A model generated the notes under the pieces. It saw nothing but the letters and a program-made list of their open reading frames with translations. It was not told the origin of the DNA and ran no database searches. A DNA stretch of 6,839 nucleotides from DASPXY01 sp038227745 (lineage in GTDB: Bacteria; Planctomycetota; Planctomycetia; Gemmatales; Gemmataceae). How positions within the stretch are numbered: the first letter of the stretch is position 1; the number at the start of each line of letters is the position of its first letter. Shown piece by piece: positions 1 through 6,593 of the stretch. The translations under genes were made by a program, and so were the position numbers. Where the stretch lies: contig JBBRPS010000568.1 of the NCBI GenBank assembly GCA_038227745.1, forward strand, positions 1 to 6,839. Reading direction: 5' to 3'.

Positions 1-919
1 GCTGGCGAAGGCGGCCACGCCGGACGAGCAGGCCGCGGCCATCCGCGCGCACCGCATCCCGTACCGCGTGGCGGCCACGGTGGTGCAGCAGATGACGTCG
101 CCGGTCCTGCTCGCCCTCGTCGAGCGCATGAGCCCCCAGGAGGTCATCAACAACCTGGCGGCCCTGCAGCGGCGCGGCGCCCTCGACCACGCCGACCTCA
201 AGGCCCTCGTCGAGCACACGCTCGACGAGGCGAAGGGCGGCGCGCGCGTCAGCGCCTTCAAGGCCGAGGAGGCCATGAAAGTCGCGAACGTATCGGAGGA
301 TATCAAGCGCAAGCTGGAGCAGGTCGCCGACACGCAGATCAAGGCCAAGGGCCGGATCACGCGGCCGACCGCGCTGCTCATCGACAAGTCCGGCTCGATG
401 GAGGCGGCGATCGACCTGGGCAAGCGCATCGGCGCGATGATCTCGGCGGTGTGCGAGGCGGAATTGTACGTCTACGCCTTCGACACCATGGCCTACCCGA
501 TCGAGCGGGCCGGCGAGGACCTGGCCGGCTGGGAAAAGGCGCTGCAGGGCATCGGCGCCGGCGGCGGCACGTCGTGCGGCGTGGCCCTGGAGTACATGCT
601 GCGCAAGCGGCAGTACGTCGAGCAGTTGATCGTCGTCACGGACGAGGGCGAGAACACGCCGCCGCTGTTCGCGGACAGCCTGCAGAAGTACCGCGCCGAA
701 CTGAAGGCGGACCCGAACGTCTGCTTCGTGCGAACGCCGGGCGCGACGACGCAGCTGGAGGAGAGCTGCCGCAAGGCAGGGATCGTGCCGGATGCGTTCC
801 AGTTCACCGGCGACTACTACTCGCTGCCGAACCTGGTGCCGCTGCTGGCCCGGCCGTCGAAGTTGGATCTCTTGATGGAGATCATGGAGTACCCGTTGCC
901 GACACGGAAGCCGGCCTAG
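1..919 (+). CDS. TROVE/Ro60-like protein with C-terminal vWA domain (5' end missing)
   Basis: The frame is open from the left edge (first whole codon at base 2) to TAG at 917-919, giving 305 residues of a longer protein. A GTG at 68 is an internal codon rather than a credible start, because similar helical sequence continues upstream of it. Residues about 15-115 are helical and alanine/leucine-rich, like the end of the HEAT-repeat TROVE ring of Ro60/Rsr. Residues about 121-300 form a von Willebrand A domain with a complete metal site: DKSGSM at 128-133, the Thr of GGGTS at 190, and Asp214 in VVTDEGEN. Ro60 relatives bind misfolded RNAs and Y RNAs and in bacteria assist exoribonucleases; here that role is inferred from family resemblance only. 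The gene faces psuG tail to tail, and the gap is a large inverted repeat (930-1036). The vWA assignment is sure; TROVE is likely but rests on the partial N-terminal part. Confidence 0.8.
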   Translation, partial: LAKAATPDEQAAAIRAHRIPYRVAATVVQQMTSPVLLALVERMSPQEVINNLAALQRRGALDHADLKALVEHTLDEAKGGARVSAFKAEEAMKVANVSEDIKRKLEQVADTQIKAKGRITRPTALLIDKSGSMEAAIDLGKRIGAMISAVCEAELYVYAFDTMAYPIERAGEDLAGWEKALQGIGAGGGTSCGVALEYMLRKRQYVEQLIVVTDEGENTPPLFADSLQKYRAELKADPNVCFVRTPGATTQLEESCRKAGIVPDAFQFTGDYYSLPNLVPLLARPSKLDLLMEIMEYPLPTRKPA

Positions 920-929
920 TAAGATGTCT

Positions 930-1036
930 GAAGCCGGGGCTTGCGGCCCGACCTCAGGAGCGTACAAACTCTCCGATCTTTGCGTCGGAAACAAGGTTGC
1001 CAACAGCTCCTGAAACTTGCCGCCGGCCCCGGTTTC
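930..1036. repeat. Nested imperfect inverted repeat between convergent genes (terminator or structured RNA)
   Basis: Paired arms are nested around one centre. 930-940 pairs with 1026-1036 (11 bp with one G-U). 943-947 pairs with 1019-1023 (5 bp, after one wobble and one mismatch). TCAGGAGC at 954-961 pairs with GCTCCTGA at 1006-1013 (8 bp). TCCGA at 972-976 pairs with TCGGA at 985-989 (5 bp, 8-nt loop). The whole folds into one 107-nt hairpin with internal loops. A T-rich stretch (1033-1039) follows on the plus strand. The site lies just after the vWA gene stop and 43 bases past the psuG stop, so a two-way terminator is the simplest reading. A small RNA or a dispersed repeat is also possible. 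Confidence 0.6.
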
Positions 1037-1079
1037 TTTCGTGCCGGAGTAATCGCATTCACTACGCGGGACGCAGCAG

Positions 1080-2009
1080 TCAGGCCGTCGGTCTGAGGAG
1101 CTTGCTGAGTTCGCACGCCACCCGGCCGGCGAGGCGGGCGTTGGCGGTCACGAGAGCCTGGTTGATTTCGAGGGTCCGGCCGCGCGTCACCTCGGCGAGG
1201 CGGGCGAGCATGAACGGCGTGATCTCCTTGCCGCGCACGCCGACGCTGGCCGCCCGGCTCTCGACCTCGGCGAGGGCCACCTGGAACTCCTCGGGTGGCA
1301 GGGACCGCTCCTCGGACATCGACTGGGCGAGGACGACCCCGGCGCCCTGCAGGCCCCAGTGGGCGGCGAGCAGTTCGGCGGCCTGGGCAGGGGTATCGAC
1401 GCGGGCGCTGACCGGCTCGCCGCTGGAGCGCATGTAGAAGGCAGGGAACGTGTCGGTGGCGTAGCCGACCACCGGGACGCCCTGTGTCTCGAGGATCTCC
1501 AGGGTGCGCGGGATGTCGAGGATGCTCTTGGCGCCGGCGCAGACGACGGCGACGGGGGTGCGCGACAGCTCGAGGAGGTCGGCGGAGATGTCCCAGGGCT
1601 GGGCGGTGTCGCGGTGGGCGCCGCCGATGCCCCCGGTGGCGAACAGGCGGATGCCGGCGAGGTGGGCGAGGAACATGGTGGCGGCGACGGTGGTGGCGGC
1701 ACTGCGGCGCTGGGCGATGGCCACGGCGAGGTCGCGGCGGCTGGCCTTGAGGACGTCCTTGCTGCGGGCGAGGCGCTCCAGGTCGGAGTCGCGCAGGCCG
1801 ACGGTGGGGCGGCCCTGCCAGACGGCGACGGTGGCGGGCACGGCCCCCTCGGCGCGGACCGCAGCCTCCGCCTCGCGGGCCGTCTCCAGGTTGGACGGCC
1901 AGGGCAGGCCGTGCGCGATCAGCGTCGATTCGAGGGCCACGACGGGGCGCCCCAGGCGGACGGCCTCCGCCACCTCGGGGTGCAGGTCGAGCAGGGGAAC
2001 GCCGTTCAT
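1080..2009 (-). CDS. psuG: Pseudouridine-5'-phosphate glycosidase
   Basis: PsuG cleaves the C-C glycosidic bond of pseudouridine 5'-phosphate to uracil and ribose 5-phosphate in the cytoplasm, so that pseudouridine from RNA turnover can be reused. The 309-residue product has the family's normal length and its signature blocks: VVALEST at 23-29, GGIGGAHRD at 126-134, WDISADLLEL at 139-148 and AGAKSILD at 158-165. By position, Glu27, Lys88, His132, Asp140, Asp144, Lys161 and probably Asn283 match the active-site residues known for the E. coli enzyme (Glu31, Lys93, His137, Asp145, Asp149, Lys166, Asn289), including the Mn-binding Asp and the Schiff-base Lys. A TTG start three codons earlier (2018) is possible, but ATG at 2009 has GAAAGG about 9 bases before it, while that motif would touch the TTG. 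The usual partner, the pseudouridine kinase PsuK, is not in the window. Confidence 0.95.
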   Translation of the reverse strand: MNGVPLLDLHPEVAEAVRLGRPVVALESTLIAHGLPWPSNLETAREAEAAVRAEGAVPATVAVWQGRPTVGLRDSDLERLARSKDVLKASRRDLAVAIAQRRSAATTVAATMFLAHLAGIRLFATGGIGGAHRDTAQPWDISADLLELSRTPVAVVCAGAKSILDIPRTLEILETQGVPVVGYATDTFPAFYMRSSGEPVSARVDTPAQAAELLAAHWGLQGAGVVLAQSMSEERSLPPEEFQVALAEVESRAASVGVRGKEITPFMLARLAEVTRGRTLEINQALVTANARLAGRVACELSKLLRPTA

Positions 2010-2177
2010 GCGGGCCAACCTTTCGCGCGTGCCGAGACCGCGGCCGGTCCTGCCAGGAGACGGGGAGAGCGCGCCGCGGACGCCGGGGAGCTGACGGCGA
2101 GCCGTCGGTTCCGTCGGGACGAGGTCACGGCGGGCATCCTTTCTGCAGGCGGACCGTAAGAGTGGGAGATCAAGCTC

Positions 2178-2206
2178 AGGCTAAAAGGCCCGGGGCGCGA
2201 AGTCAA
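2178..2206 (-). promoter_or_regulatory. Candidate promoter for psuG
   Basis: Read on the minus strand, TTGACT (2201-2206) is a near-consensus -35 box, 17 bases before TAGCCT (2178-2183), a weak -10 box. The leader to the psuG ATG would be about 160 nt. It contains a small hairpin, GACGG-CGAG-CCGTC on the plus strand (2093-2106 region). The strong -35 and exact spacing support it; the -10 matches only three of six positions. Confidence 0.3.
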
Positions 2207-2246
2207 GGGAAAACGGCACTGCGCGGCGGTAGCCGGCTTCGCGGAG

Positions 2247-3404
2247 TCACTGCGGACGCCCTGTCTTCCCCTCTCCCGCGTCGCGGCGATCCTTCAACTC
2301 CTGGTCGAGCAGCCGGTAGGCGCGCTCGCCGTGCCAGCGGTGGCCGCCCTTGAAGCGGTCCACGTGCAACTGCCCCTCCCTCCCGAGCGCCCGGTAGGCA
2401 CGGCGCAGCCGCGTCTGCGCCTCCTCCAGCCACCGCGTCGGCAACAGCTTGTCCTCCGTGCCGGCTTCCCACAGACACGGCCGCGGCGCGATCAGCGACC
2501 CGATCTCCGGCACATCGCCGTACCGCAGCAGCCCAGGGATCAGCTGCGCCCCGCAGCTGTAGCGCCCGTTGATCCGCTCCTGAAAACAGTTCAGCGCCCC
2601 CGACACCACGGCCACGCGGATCCGCGGCTCCAGGGCGGCGGCCAGCATCGTCATCCGACCGCCGTAGGACAGGCCGACGCACCCCAGCCGCTGCGGATCG
2701 ACCTCTTTCCGCCGCGCCAGCAGGTCCAGGCTCCAGAGGAGGTCGCGCAGGTTCTCCGCGATGAGGAGCTTGCCGAGCATCTGCAGGCGGAGGGAAGTGA
2801 TGGCGCAGGGATCGTTGCCGCGGTACGCTTTGGGATCCCCGAGGCGGCGGCCGAACGGCGTCAGGCACGGGGCGGCCACGACGTAACCGCGGCGCACGAG
2901 CTGCCTGCCGTAGTCGTAGTTGGCGTTCGCGACCGCCTTCTCCACGCCCGGCGTCAGTTCCCGGCCCACGACGGCGTCGTAACCGTGGGCGCCGTGGCCG
3001 TGGACCGCCACCACCGCCGGACCGCGGCCCTTCGCCCCCTTCGGCACCAGCACGTATACGGGCAGGGGCGGGTGTCCCTCGGCGGTCAGGAGGAGTTCTT
3101 CACGGCGGTGGTCGTCCAGCTCGACGACGCGCTCGACGGTCGTCTTCCAGGCGTGGGGCGGGAGGTGCGGCCCGAGCAGCTCGCGCAACTTCCGGGCGAA
3201 GGCCGCCTGCCAGGCTCGGCACTCGTCCGCGGTCGAGCCGCGGAAGCGCATCTCCAGCGGCGCCTCCGCCGCCAGCTTGCGGATCTCTTTTTCGAGCGGG
3301 GACGCCTTCCCGTCCCCTCCCGCCCCGACAGAGCAGAGGGGGACCGCGGCGGCGAGCAGAACGACCGGGACCGCGAGGCGGCAGGAGCGGGCGCTTGGGA
3401 CCAT
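2247..3404 (-). CDS. Secreted alpha/beta hydrolase (acetyl xylan esterase / dienelactone hydrolase-like)
   Basis: The 385-residue product starts with a signal peptide: Arg residues at 6 and 9, a hydrophobic core from about 10 to 26, and a likely signal peptidase cut after Val-Gly-Ala at 26-28. It probably acts in the periplasm or outside the cell. The alpha/beta hydrolase fold is shown by the oxyanion-side motif HGHGAHG (135-141), the nucleophile elbow GLSYGG with Ser246, a likely acid Asp318 in GTEDKLLP, and a likely His355 in GGHRWHG. The layout resembles the acetyl xylan esterase / dienelactone hydrolase-like proteins that are numerous in planctomycetes. These are generally thought to remove ester groups from polysaccharides; the substrate here is unknown. 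An upstream start at 3461 would add 19 residues before the signal peptide. ATG at 3404 is preferred because GGAG stands 5 bases before it and it places the signal peptide at the N-terminus. The gene lies between hrpB and psuG on the same strand with its own candidate promoter. Confidence 0.88.
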   Translation of the reverse strand: MVPSARSCRLAVPVVLLAAAVPLCSVGAGGDGKASPLEKEIRKLAAEAPLEMRFRGSTADECRAWQAAFARKLRELLGPHLPPHAWKTTVERVVELDDHRREELLLTAEGHPPLPVYVLVPKGAKGRGPAVVAVHGHGAHGYDAVVGRELTPGVEKAVANANYDYGRQLVRRGYVVAAPCLTPFGRRLGDPKAYRGNDPCAITSLRLQMLGKLLIAENLRDLLWSLDLLARRKEVDPQRLGCVGLSYGGRMTMLAAALEPRIRVAVVSGALNCFQERINGRYSCGAQLIPGLLRYGDVPEIGSLIAPRPCLWEAGTEDKLLPTRWLEEAQTRLRRAYRALGREGQLHVDRFKGGHRWHGERAYRLLDQELKDRRDAGEGKTGRPQ

Positions 3405-3470
3405 GGGATCTCCGCGAAAGAGGGACTGCCTGGATCCGGGGCGGCAGGGGGGCAGGATCATCTCCCGCGT

Positions 3471-3499
3471 ATTGTCGGGGCGAGCGGGCGGCGAAGCAA
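3471..3499 (-). promoter_or_regulatory. Candidate promoter for the secreted hydrolase
   Basis: On the minus strand TTGCTT (3494-3499) and GACAAT (3471-3476) are separated by exactly 17 bases. Transcription would begin near 3464, leaving a leader of about 60 nt before the ATG at 3404. The boxes match consensus at three and four of six positions, so the support is modest. It lies in the 140-base gap after hrpB. Confidence 0.3.
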
Positions 3500-3544
3500 G
3501 TCGTCAGACCTTGCTCCTGGTTGCCTCCTCCGGCGCGTTCCGGG

Positions 3545-6088
3545 TCAAGGTCGGGGTCGCTTGCCACCCGGGCGACGTTCTGCGCGGGCCGCGAGGGGGT
3601 CCTCCGGCCAGGCGTGTTTGGGGTAGCGGGCGCGCAGCTCCTTGCGAACCTGGGGATAGGTGTTGGCCCAGAAGCTGGCGAGGTCGTCCGTCACCTGCTG
3701 CGCCCGGTAATTCGGGGCGAGGAGGTGCAGCAGCACGGGAACGCGGCCGGCGGCGACGCGCGGCGTCTCACGGAGTCCGAAGACCTCCTGAATCCGCACC
3801 GCCAGCACCGGGGGCCGGCCCTCTTCGTAGTGCAGGGCCAGGCGGTTGCCGCTCGGCACCGCCAGCCGCTCCGGCGCCTCGCGCTCGACGGCCTGCCGCT
3901 GGACGTGGGTGAGCTGGCCCTGCAGCGCCGCCGACCACGGACCGTCGCGCAGCTCGGCGAACGAGCGGCGGCCGGGGCACAGCCACGCCAGCACCTCACG
4001 CAGGTCGGCCTCATCGAACGCGGGCAGCCGCAGTTCCGGCATCCAGTCGCGCAGGCAGCGCACGCGCGTCAGGTAGCCGCCGGCGGGAGAATCGGCCGGC
4101 GGCAGCACGCGCTCCGGCCGCTCGGCGGCGGCCGCCGCCAGGACGCGGCCCACCTCCTCGCCGTCCGGCAGCGCCGCGGATTTTTCTTCCAGCACCAGAT
4201 CCTCGAAGCACAGGCGCCGCCGGGCCGTGACGCGCTCCGTCTCGGGATCGAACGCCACCTCGACCGCCGTGCGGACCAACTCCTCCGGCAGCCAGTCGCG
4301 CCGCACCGCCGAGGCCTGCCGCACCACCGCCTCGGTCCGGCCGGCATCGACGTCCACGCAGACGAACAGCTCGGGCTCGGTCACGCCGCTCGACGGGGAG
4401 AGGTACACGCCGCGGCCGCCGACCATGACGCCCTTGCGCCCACCCGGCTCGCGCCGGCGGGCCACGCGGTCGGGGAACGCCGCCAGCAGCGCTCGCAGCA
4501 CCACCTCGTCCGCGTCGGCGGCGGGTGAGGCGGTGCTGCCGGCGTGCCGCAGCGAGCGGACGAGTTGATCGCGCGTGTGCAGGACGAAGCGGGCGGCGCC
4601 GCGGTTCAGCGGCCCCGCGGGCGAGGCACAGCGGCCGTCGCGCTCGTACTCTTCCAGGGCCGCGACACGGTCCAGCACGTCAGACTGCGTCGGCGCGGCG
4701 TGCCGCCGCGCTCCCGCCTCCTCCGCGGGGAGGGCGAACGGGTCGCGCTCGGAAAGCAGCGCCGCCGCCAGCGCCGCCCGTTCCGGCTGGCCGCGGCGCT
4801 GCCCCTCGATCAGCAGCCGCCCGAGTCGGGGGTGGACCGGCAGCCGCACCAGGGCGCGCCCCAGTTCGGTGACGCCGGTGTCGCCGACGGCCCCCAGCCT
4901 GCGGAGCAATTCGAGGGCGCGCGCCACCGTCGCCGGCCGCGGCGGCTCCAGCCAGGGGAAGTTCGCGATGTTCTTCTCGCCGAGGCAGAGGAGTTGCAGC
5001 ACGGCCCCGGCGAGGTCCACGCGGCGGATCTCGGCTTCGGTCTGCTCCGGCCGCGCGCGGTGTGAGCCCTCGCTCCAGAGCCGCACGCAAACGCCGGGGC
5101 GCGTCCGCCCGGCGCGGCCGGCGCGCTGGTCGGCGGAAGCGCGCGAGACGGGCGTCAGGCGCAGCCGGTCCAGGCCGAGGTGCGGGTCGAAGAGCAGCAG
5201 CCGCACCAGCCCCGTGTCGATCACGCCGGTGACGCCCTCGACGGTGACCGAGGTCTCGGCGACGTTGGTCGCCAGGACGACCTTGCGCCGGCCCTGCGGG
5301 AGCAGGGCCGCGTCCTGCTGCTCGGCCGGTAGGTCGCCGTGCAGCGGCAGCACGGCCAGATCACGCTGGGGGGCCAGCGCTTCGAGCTGCCGCGCCGACT
5401 GCCGGATCTCATGCAGGCCCGGCAGAAAGACGAGGAGGTCGCCGGCCGTGCGGTTGAGCAGCCGCTCGACCGCACCGGCCACCACGACCGGCCAGGGGCG
5501 CTGCTCCGGGCGCGGCTCGTAGACGATGTCCACGGGGTGAAGGCGGCCGTCGCCGGTGACGATGGGGCAGCCGCCGAGGTACGCCGCGACGGCGTCGGTC
5601 GCCAGGGTCGCTGACATGGCGACGAGGCGTAGCTCCGGGCGGACGGTCTGCTGGATCAGGCGGACCATTCCCAGGGCGAGGTCGCTCTCCAGGCCGCGCT
5701 CGTGGAACTCGTCGAAGAGGACGGCGCCGGTGTCCTCGAGGAACGGGTCATCCTGGAGCATGCGCAGGAGGATGCCGGGCGTGACGACGAGGATGCGCGT
5801 CTGGGGGCCATACTGGCGGTCGAAGCGGACGTTGTAGCCGACCTCGTCGCCGAGGCGGCCGCCGCGCTCGCCGGCCATGCGGCGGGCGGCGGCGCGGGCG
5901 GCGAGGCGGCGCGGCTCGAGCATCACGATGCGACCCTGGCCGGCGAGGCTGGCGTCGAGGATGGTGGGGGGGACGCGCGTGGTCTTGCCGGCGCCGGTTG
6001 GTGCGCGGAGGACGGCGCACGGGTGGCGCCGCAGCGCGTCGAGCAGTTGCGGCAGGACCGCGTCGATGGGCAGCGGGACTGGCGTCAC
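3545..6088 (-). CDS. hrpB: ATP-dependent RNA helicase HrpB (DEFH-box, DEAH/RHA family)
   Basis: The product is an 847-residue superfamily 2 helicase that matches E. coli HrpB along its length (809 residues). Motifs in order: I APTGAGKTT (29-37), Ia LEPRRLAAR (57-65), II DEFH (126-129), III SAT (159-161), IV LLVFLPG (218-224), V ATNVAETS (273-280), VI QRAGRAGR (321-328). The long C-terminal half ends in the HrpB signature, with RVPVLLHLLAP, a DDLASFW block and RYPKHAWPEDP near the end. DEFH in place of DEAH is typical of HrpB. The biological role of HrpB is poorly defined; it is presumed to remodel RNA in the cytoplasm. No ATG is available. GTG at 6088 gives MTPVPLPIDAVLPQLL, which aligns with the E. 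coli start, and AAGGAGAA lies about 12 bases before it. GTG at 6112 (855 aa) is the main alternative. The frame stays open to a GTG at 6271, but that extension crosses the palindromic element and is not HrpB-like. Confidence 0.95.
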   Translation of the reverse strand: MTPVPLPIDAVLPQLLDALRRHPCAVLRAPTGAGKTTRVPPTILDASLAGQGRIVMLEPRRLAARAAARRMAGERGGRLGDEVGYNVRFDRQYGPQTRILVVTPGILLRMLQDDPFLEDTGAVLFDEFHERGLESDLALGMVRLIQQTVRPELRLVAMSATLATDAVAAYLGGCPIVTGDGRLHPVDIVYEPRPEQRPWPVVVAGAVERLLNRTAGDLLVFLPGLHEIRQSARQLEALAPQRDLAVLPLHGDLPAEQQDAALLPQGRRKVVLATNVAETSVTVEGVTGVIDTGLVRLLLFDPHLGLDRLRLTPVSRASADQRAGRAGRTRPGVCVRLWSEGSHRARPEQTEAEIRRVDLAGAVLQLLCLGEKNIANFPWLEPPRPATVARALELLRRLGAVGDTGVTELGRALVRLPVHPRLGRLLIEGQRRGQPERAALAAALLSERDPFALPAEEAGARRHAAPTQSDVLDRVAALEEYERDGRCASPAGPLNRGAARFVLHTRDQLVRSLRHAGSTASPAADADEVVLRALLAAFPDRVARRREPGGRKGVMVGGRGVYLSPSSGVTEPELFVCVDVDAGRTEAVVRQASAVRRDWLPEELVRTAVEVAFDPETERVTARRRLCFEDLVLEEKSAALPDGEEVGRVLAAAAAERPERVLPPADSPAGGYLTRVRCLRDWMPELRLPAFDEADLREVLAWLCPGRRSFAELRDGPWSAALQGQLTHVQRQAVEREAPERLAVPSGNRLALHYEEGRPPVLAVRIQEVFGLRETPRVAAGRVPVLLHLLAPNYRAQQVTDDLASFWANTYPQVRKELRARYPKHAWPEDPLAARAERRPGGKRPRP

Positions 6089-6121
6089 GGCGGCGGGCTT
6101 CTCCTTTTCCACGGGGTACGG

Positions 6122-6135
6122 CCCGGCGCTCCGGG
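6122..6135. other. Small hairpin in the hrpB leader
   Basis: CCCGG (6122-6126) and CCGGG (6131-6135) can pair around a 4-base loop, CGCT. It lies 10 to 35 bases before the possible hrpB GTG starts at 6112 and 6088. It may lower access to the translation start region, but there is no further sign of regulation. Confidence 0.35.
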
Positions 6136-6153
6136 GCGTGGTACTTTTGATGA

Positions 6154-6313
6154 TATACCGTCGTCGGCCGAGTTCCGCCTGTTTAGCCGCGAGCGCGAGC
6201 CTGTTTAGCCGCGAGCCTCGGGCGAGCGCGTTGGCTCGCGCTCGCCCCCCGCGTAGCGGGATCTGGCTCACCGCTCGCGGCTAAACAGGCGGTTCTGCAA
6301 CGGCGACGGTATA
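6154..6313. repeat. 160-bp palindromic repeat element (MITE- or BIME-like)
   Basis: Two 42-base arms, 6154-6195 and 6272-6313, are inverted around one centre. The outer 10 bases (TATACCGTCG and its complement) and the inner 21 bases (6175-6195 with 6272-6292) pair perfectly. The 11 bases between them (6164-6174 and 6293-6303) have diverged. The inner block holds GCCTGTTTAGCCGCGAGC, which occurs at 6177-6194, again as a direct copy at 6199-6216, and inverted at 6273-6290. A strong hairpin sits in the centre. No coding frame fits an own protein. Such an arrangement suggests a small non-autonomous mobile element or a dispersed palindromic repeat that landed upstream of hrpB. The TATA ends could serve as part of a -10 box for hrpB. 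No longer flanking duplication is obvious. Confidence 0.75.
6220..6247. repeat. Central 11-bp hairpin of the palindromic element
   Basis: 6220-6230 pairs perfectly with 6237-6247 (GGCGAGCGCG at 6221-6230 and its complement at 6237-6246, plus one more G-C), leaving a 6-base loop TTGGCT. It lies inside the 160-bp element but off its centre of symmetry, so it is an additional fold, not part of the long arms. Confidence 0.6.
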
Positions 6314-6395
6314 GCACTGCAAGGCAGCAGGTAGCGCGCCGAGAGGGAAGGGGCAGAGTAGGAGGCTCTTCCTCTCAGAGGGCGGGGTTTATTGC

Positions 6396-6424
6396 TTGGC
6401 GCGGACTGTCACCGTACCTACAAT
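6396..6424 (+). promoter_or_regulatory. Candidate promoter for selC
   Basis: TTGGCG (6396-6401) and TACAAT (6419-6424) are separated by 17 bases, the ideal spacing, with four and five of six consensus matches. Transcription would begin near 6431, about 50 bases before the mature 5' end of the tRNA, so the transcript would need ordinary 5' processing. Confidence 0.5.
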
Positions 6425-6481
6425 GGGTGGGATAGTCGAGTCAGGTGGGGAGGCGGCGGCCGGGCAAGCAGTAGAAACCCT

Positions 6482-6576
6482 GGGAGTGTTTGCACACCTG
6501 GTGGTGGCCCTGGTCTTCAAAACCAGTGGGGGGTTTGACGAAAGCTCCCAGTGGGTTCGATTCCCATACACTCCCG
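6482..6576 (+). tRNA. selC: Selenocysteine tRNA, anticodon UCA
   Basis: The 95-nt sequence folds as a bacterial tRNA-Sec. The acceptor stem has 8 perfect pairs (GGGAGTGT 6482-6489 with ACACTCCC 6568-6575) and discriminator G6576. The D arm is long, six pairs around a 4-base TGGT loop, with a bulged A at 6494. The anticodon stem is CTGGT/ACCAG (6510-6514, 6522-6526) around the loop CTTCAAA, which places TCA at 6517-6519. The long variable arm pairs 6527-6532 with 6545-6550. The T stem is GTGGG/CCCAT (6551-6555, 6563-6567) around TTCGATT. The 8+5 arrangement of acceptor and T stems, the extra variable arm and UCA identify it. The 3' CCA is not encoded (CTT follows) and must be added. It is charged with serine, which SelA converts to selenocysteine for insertion at UGA with SelB and SECIS elements. 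None of those genes is in the window. Confidence 0.95.
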
Positions 6577-6593
6577 CTTCTATTTCTTGATAC

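Noticed and set aside
451..1437. 328-codon plus-strand frame overlapping the vWA gene and psuG
   Set aside because: It is Arg/Ala-rich, shares bases with two firmly identified genes and spans the inverted repeat between them. No domain is recognisable.
1359..2159. Long plus-strand frame opposite psuG
   Set aside because: It is low in complexity (Gly, Ala, Asp-rich) and antisense to a complete, well-conserved PsuG.
2203..2868. 221-codon minus-strand frame within the hydrolase gene
   Set aside because: It is a +1-type shadow of the hydrolase with Arg/Ala/Gly-rich composition and no start signal. The hydrolase frame contains the full catalytic set.
3395..4528. Long plus-strand frame opposite hrpB and the hydrolase start
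   Set aside because: It is a shadow of the high-GC codon pattern. The minus strand encodes all HrpB motifs and a matching C-terminus over the same bases.
6177..6290. Possible CRISPR array from the repeated GTTTAGCCGCGAGC unit
   Set aside because: There are only two direct copies and one inverted copy, the gap between direct copies is 4 bases, and no cas gene is near. It is a palindromic repeat element.
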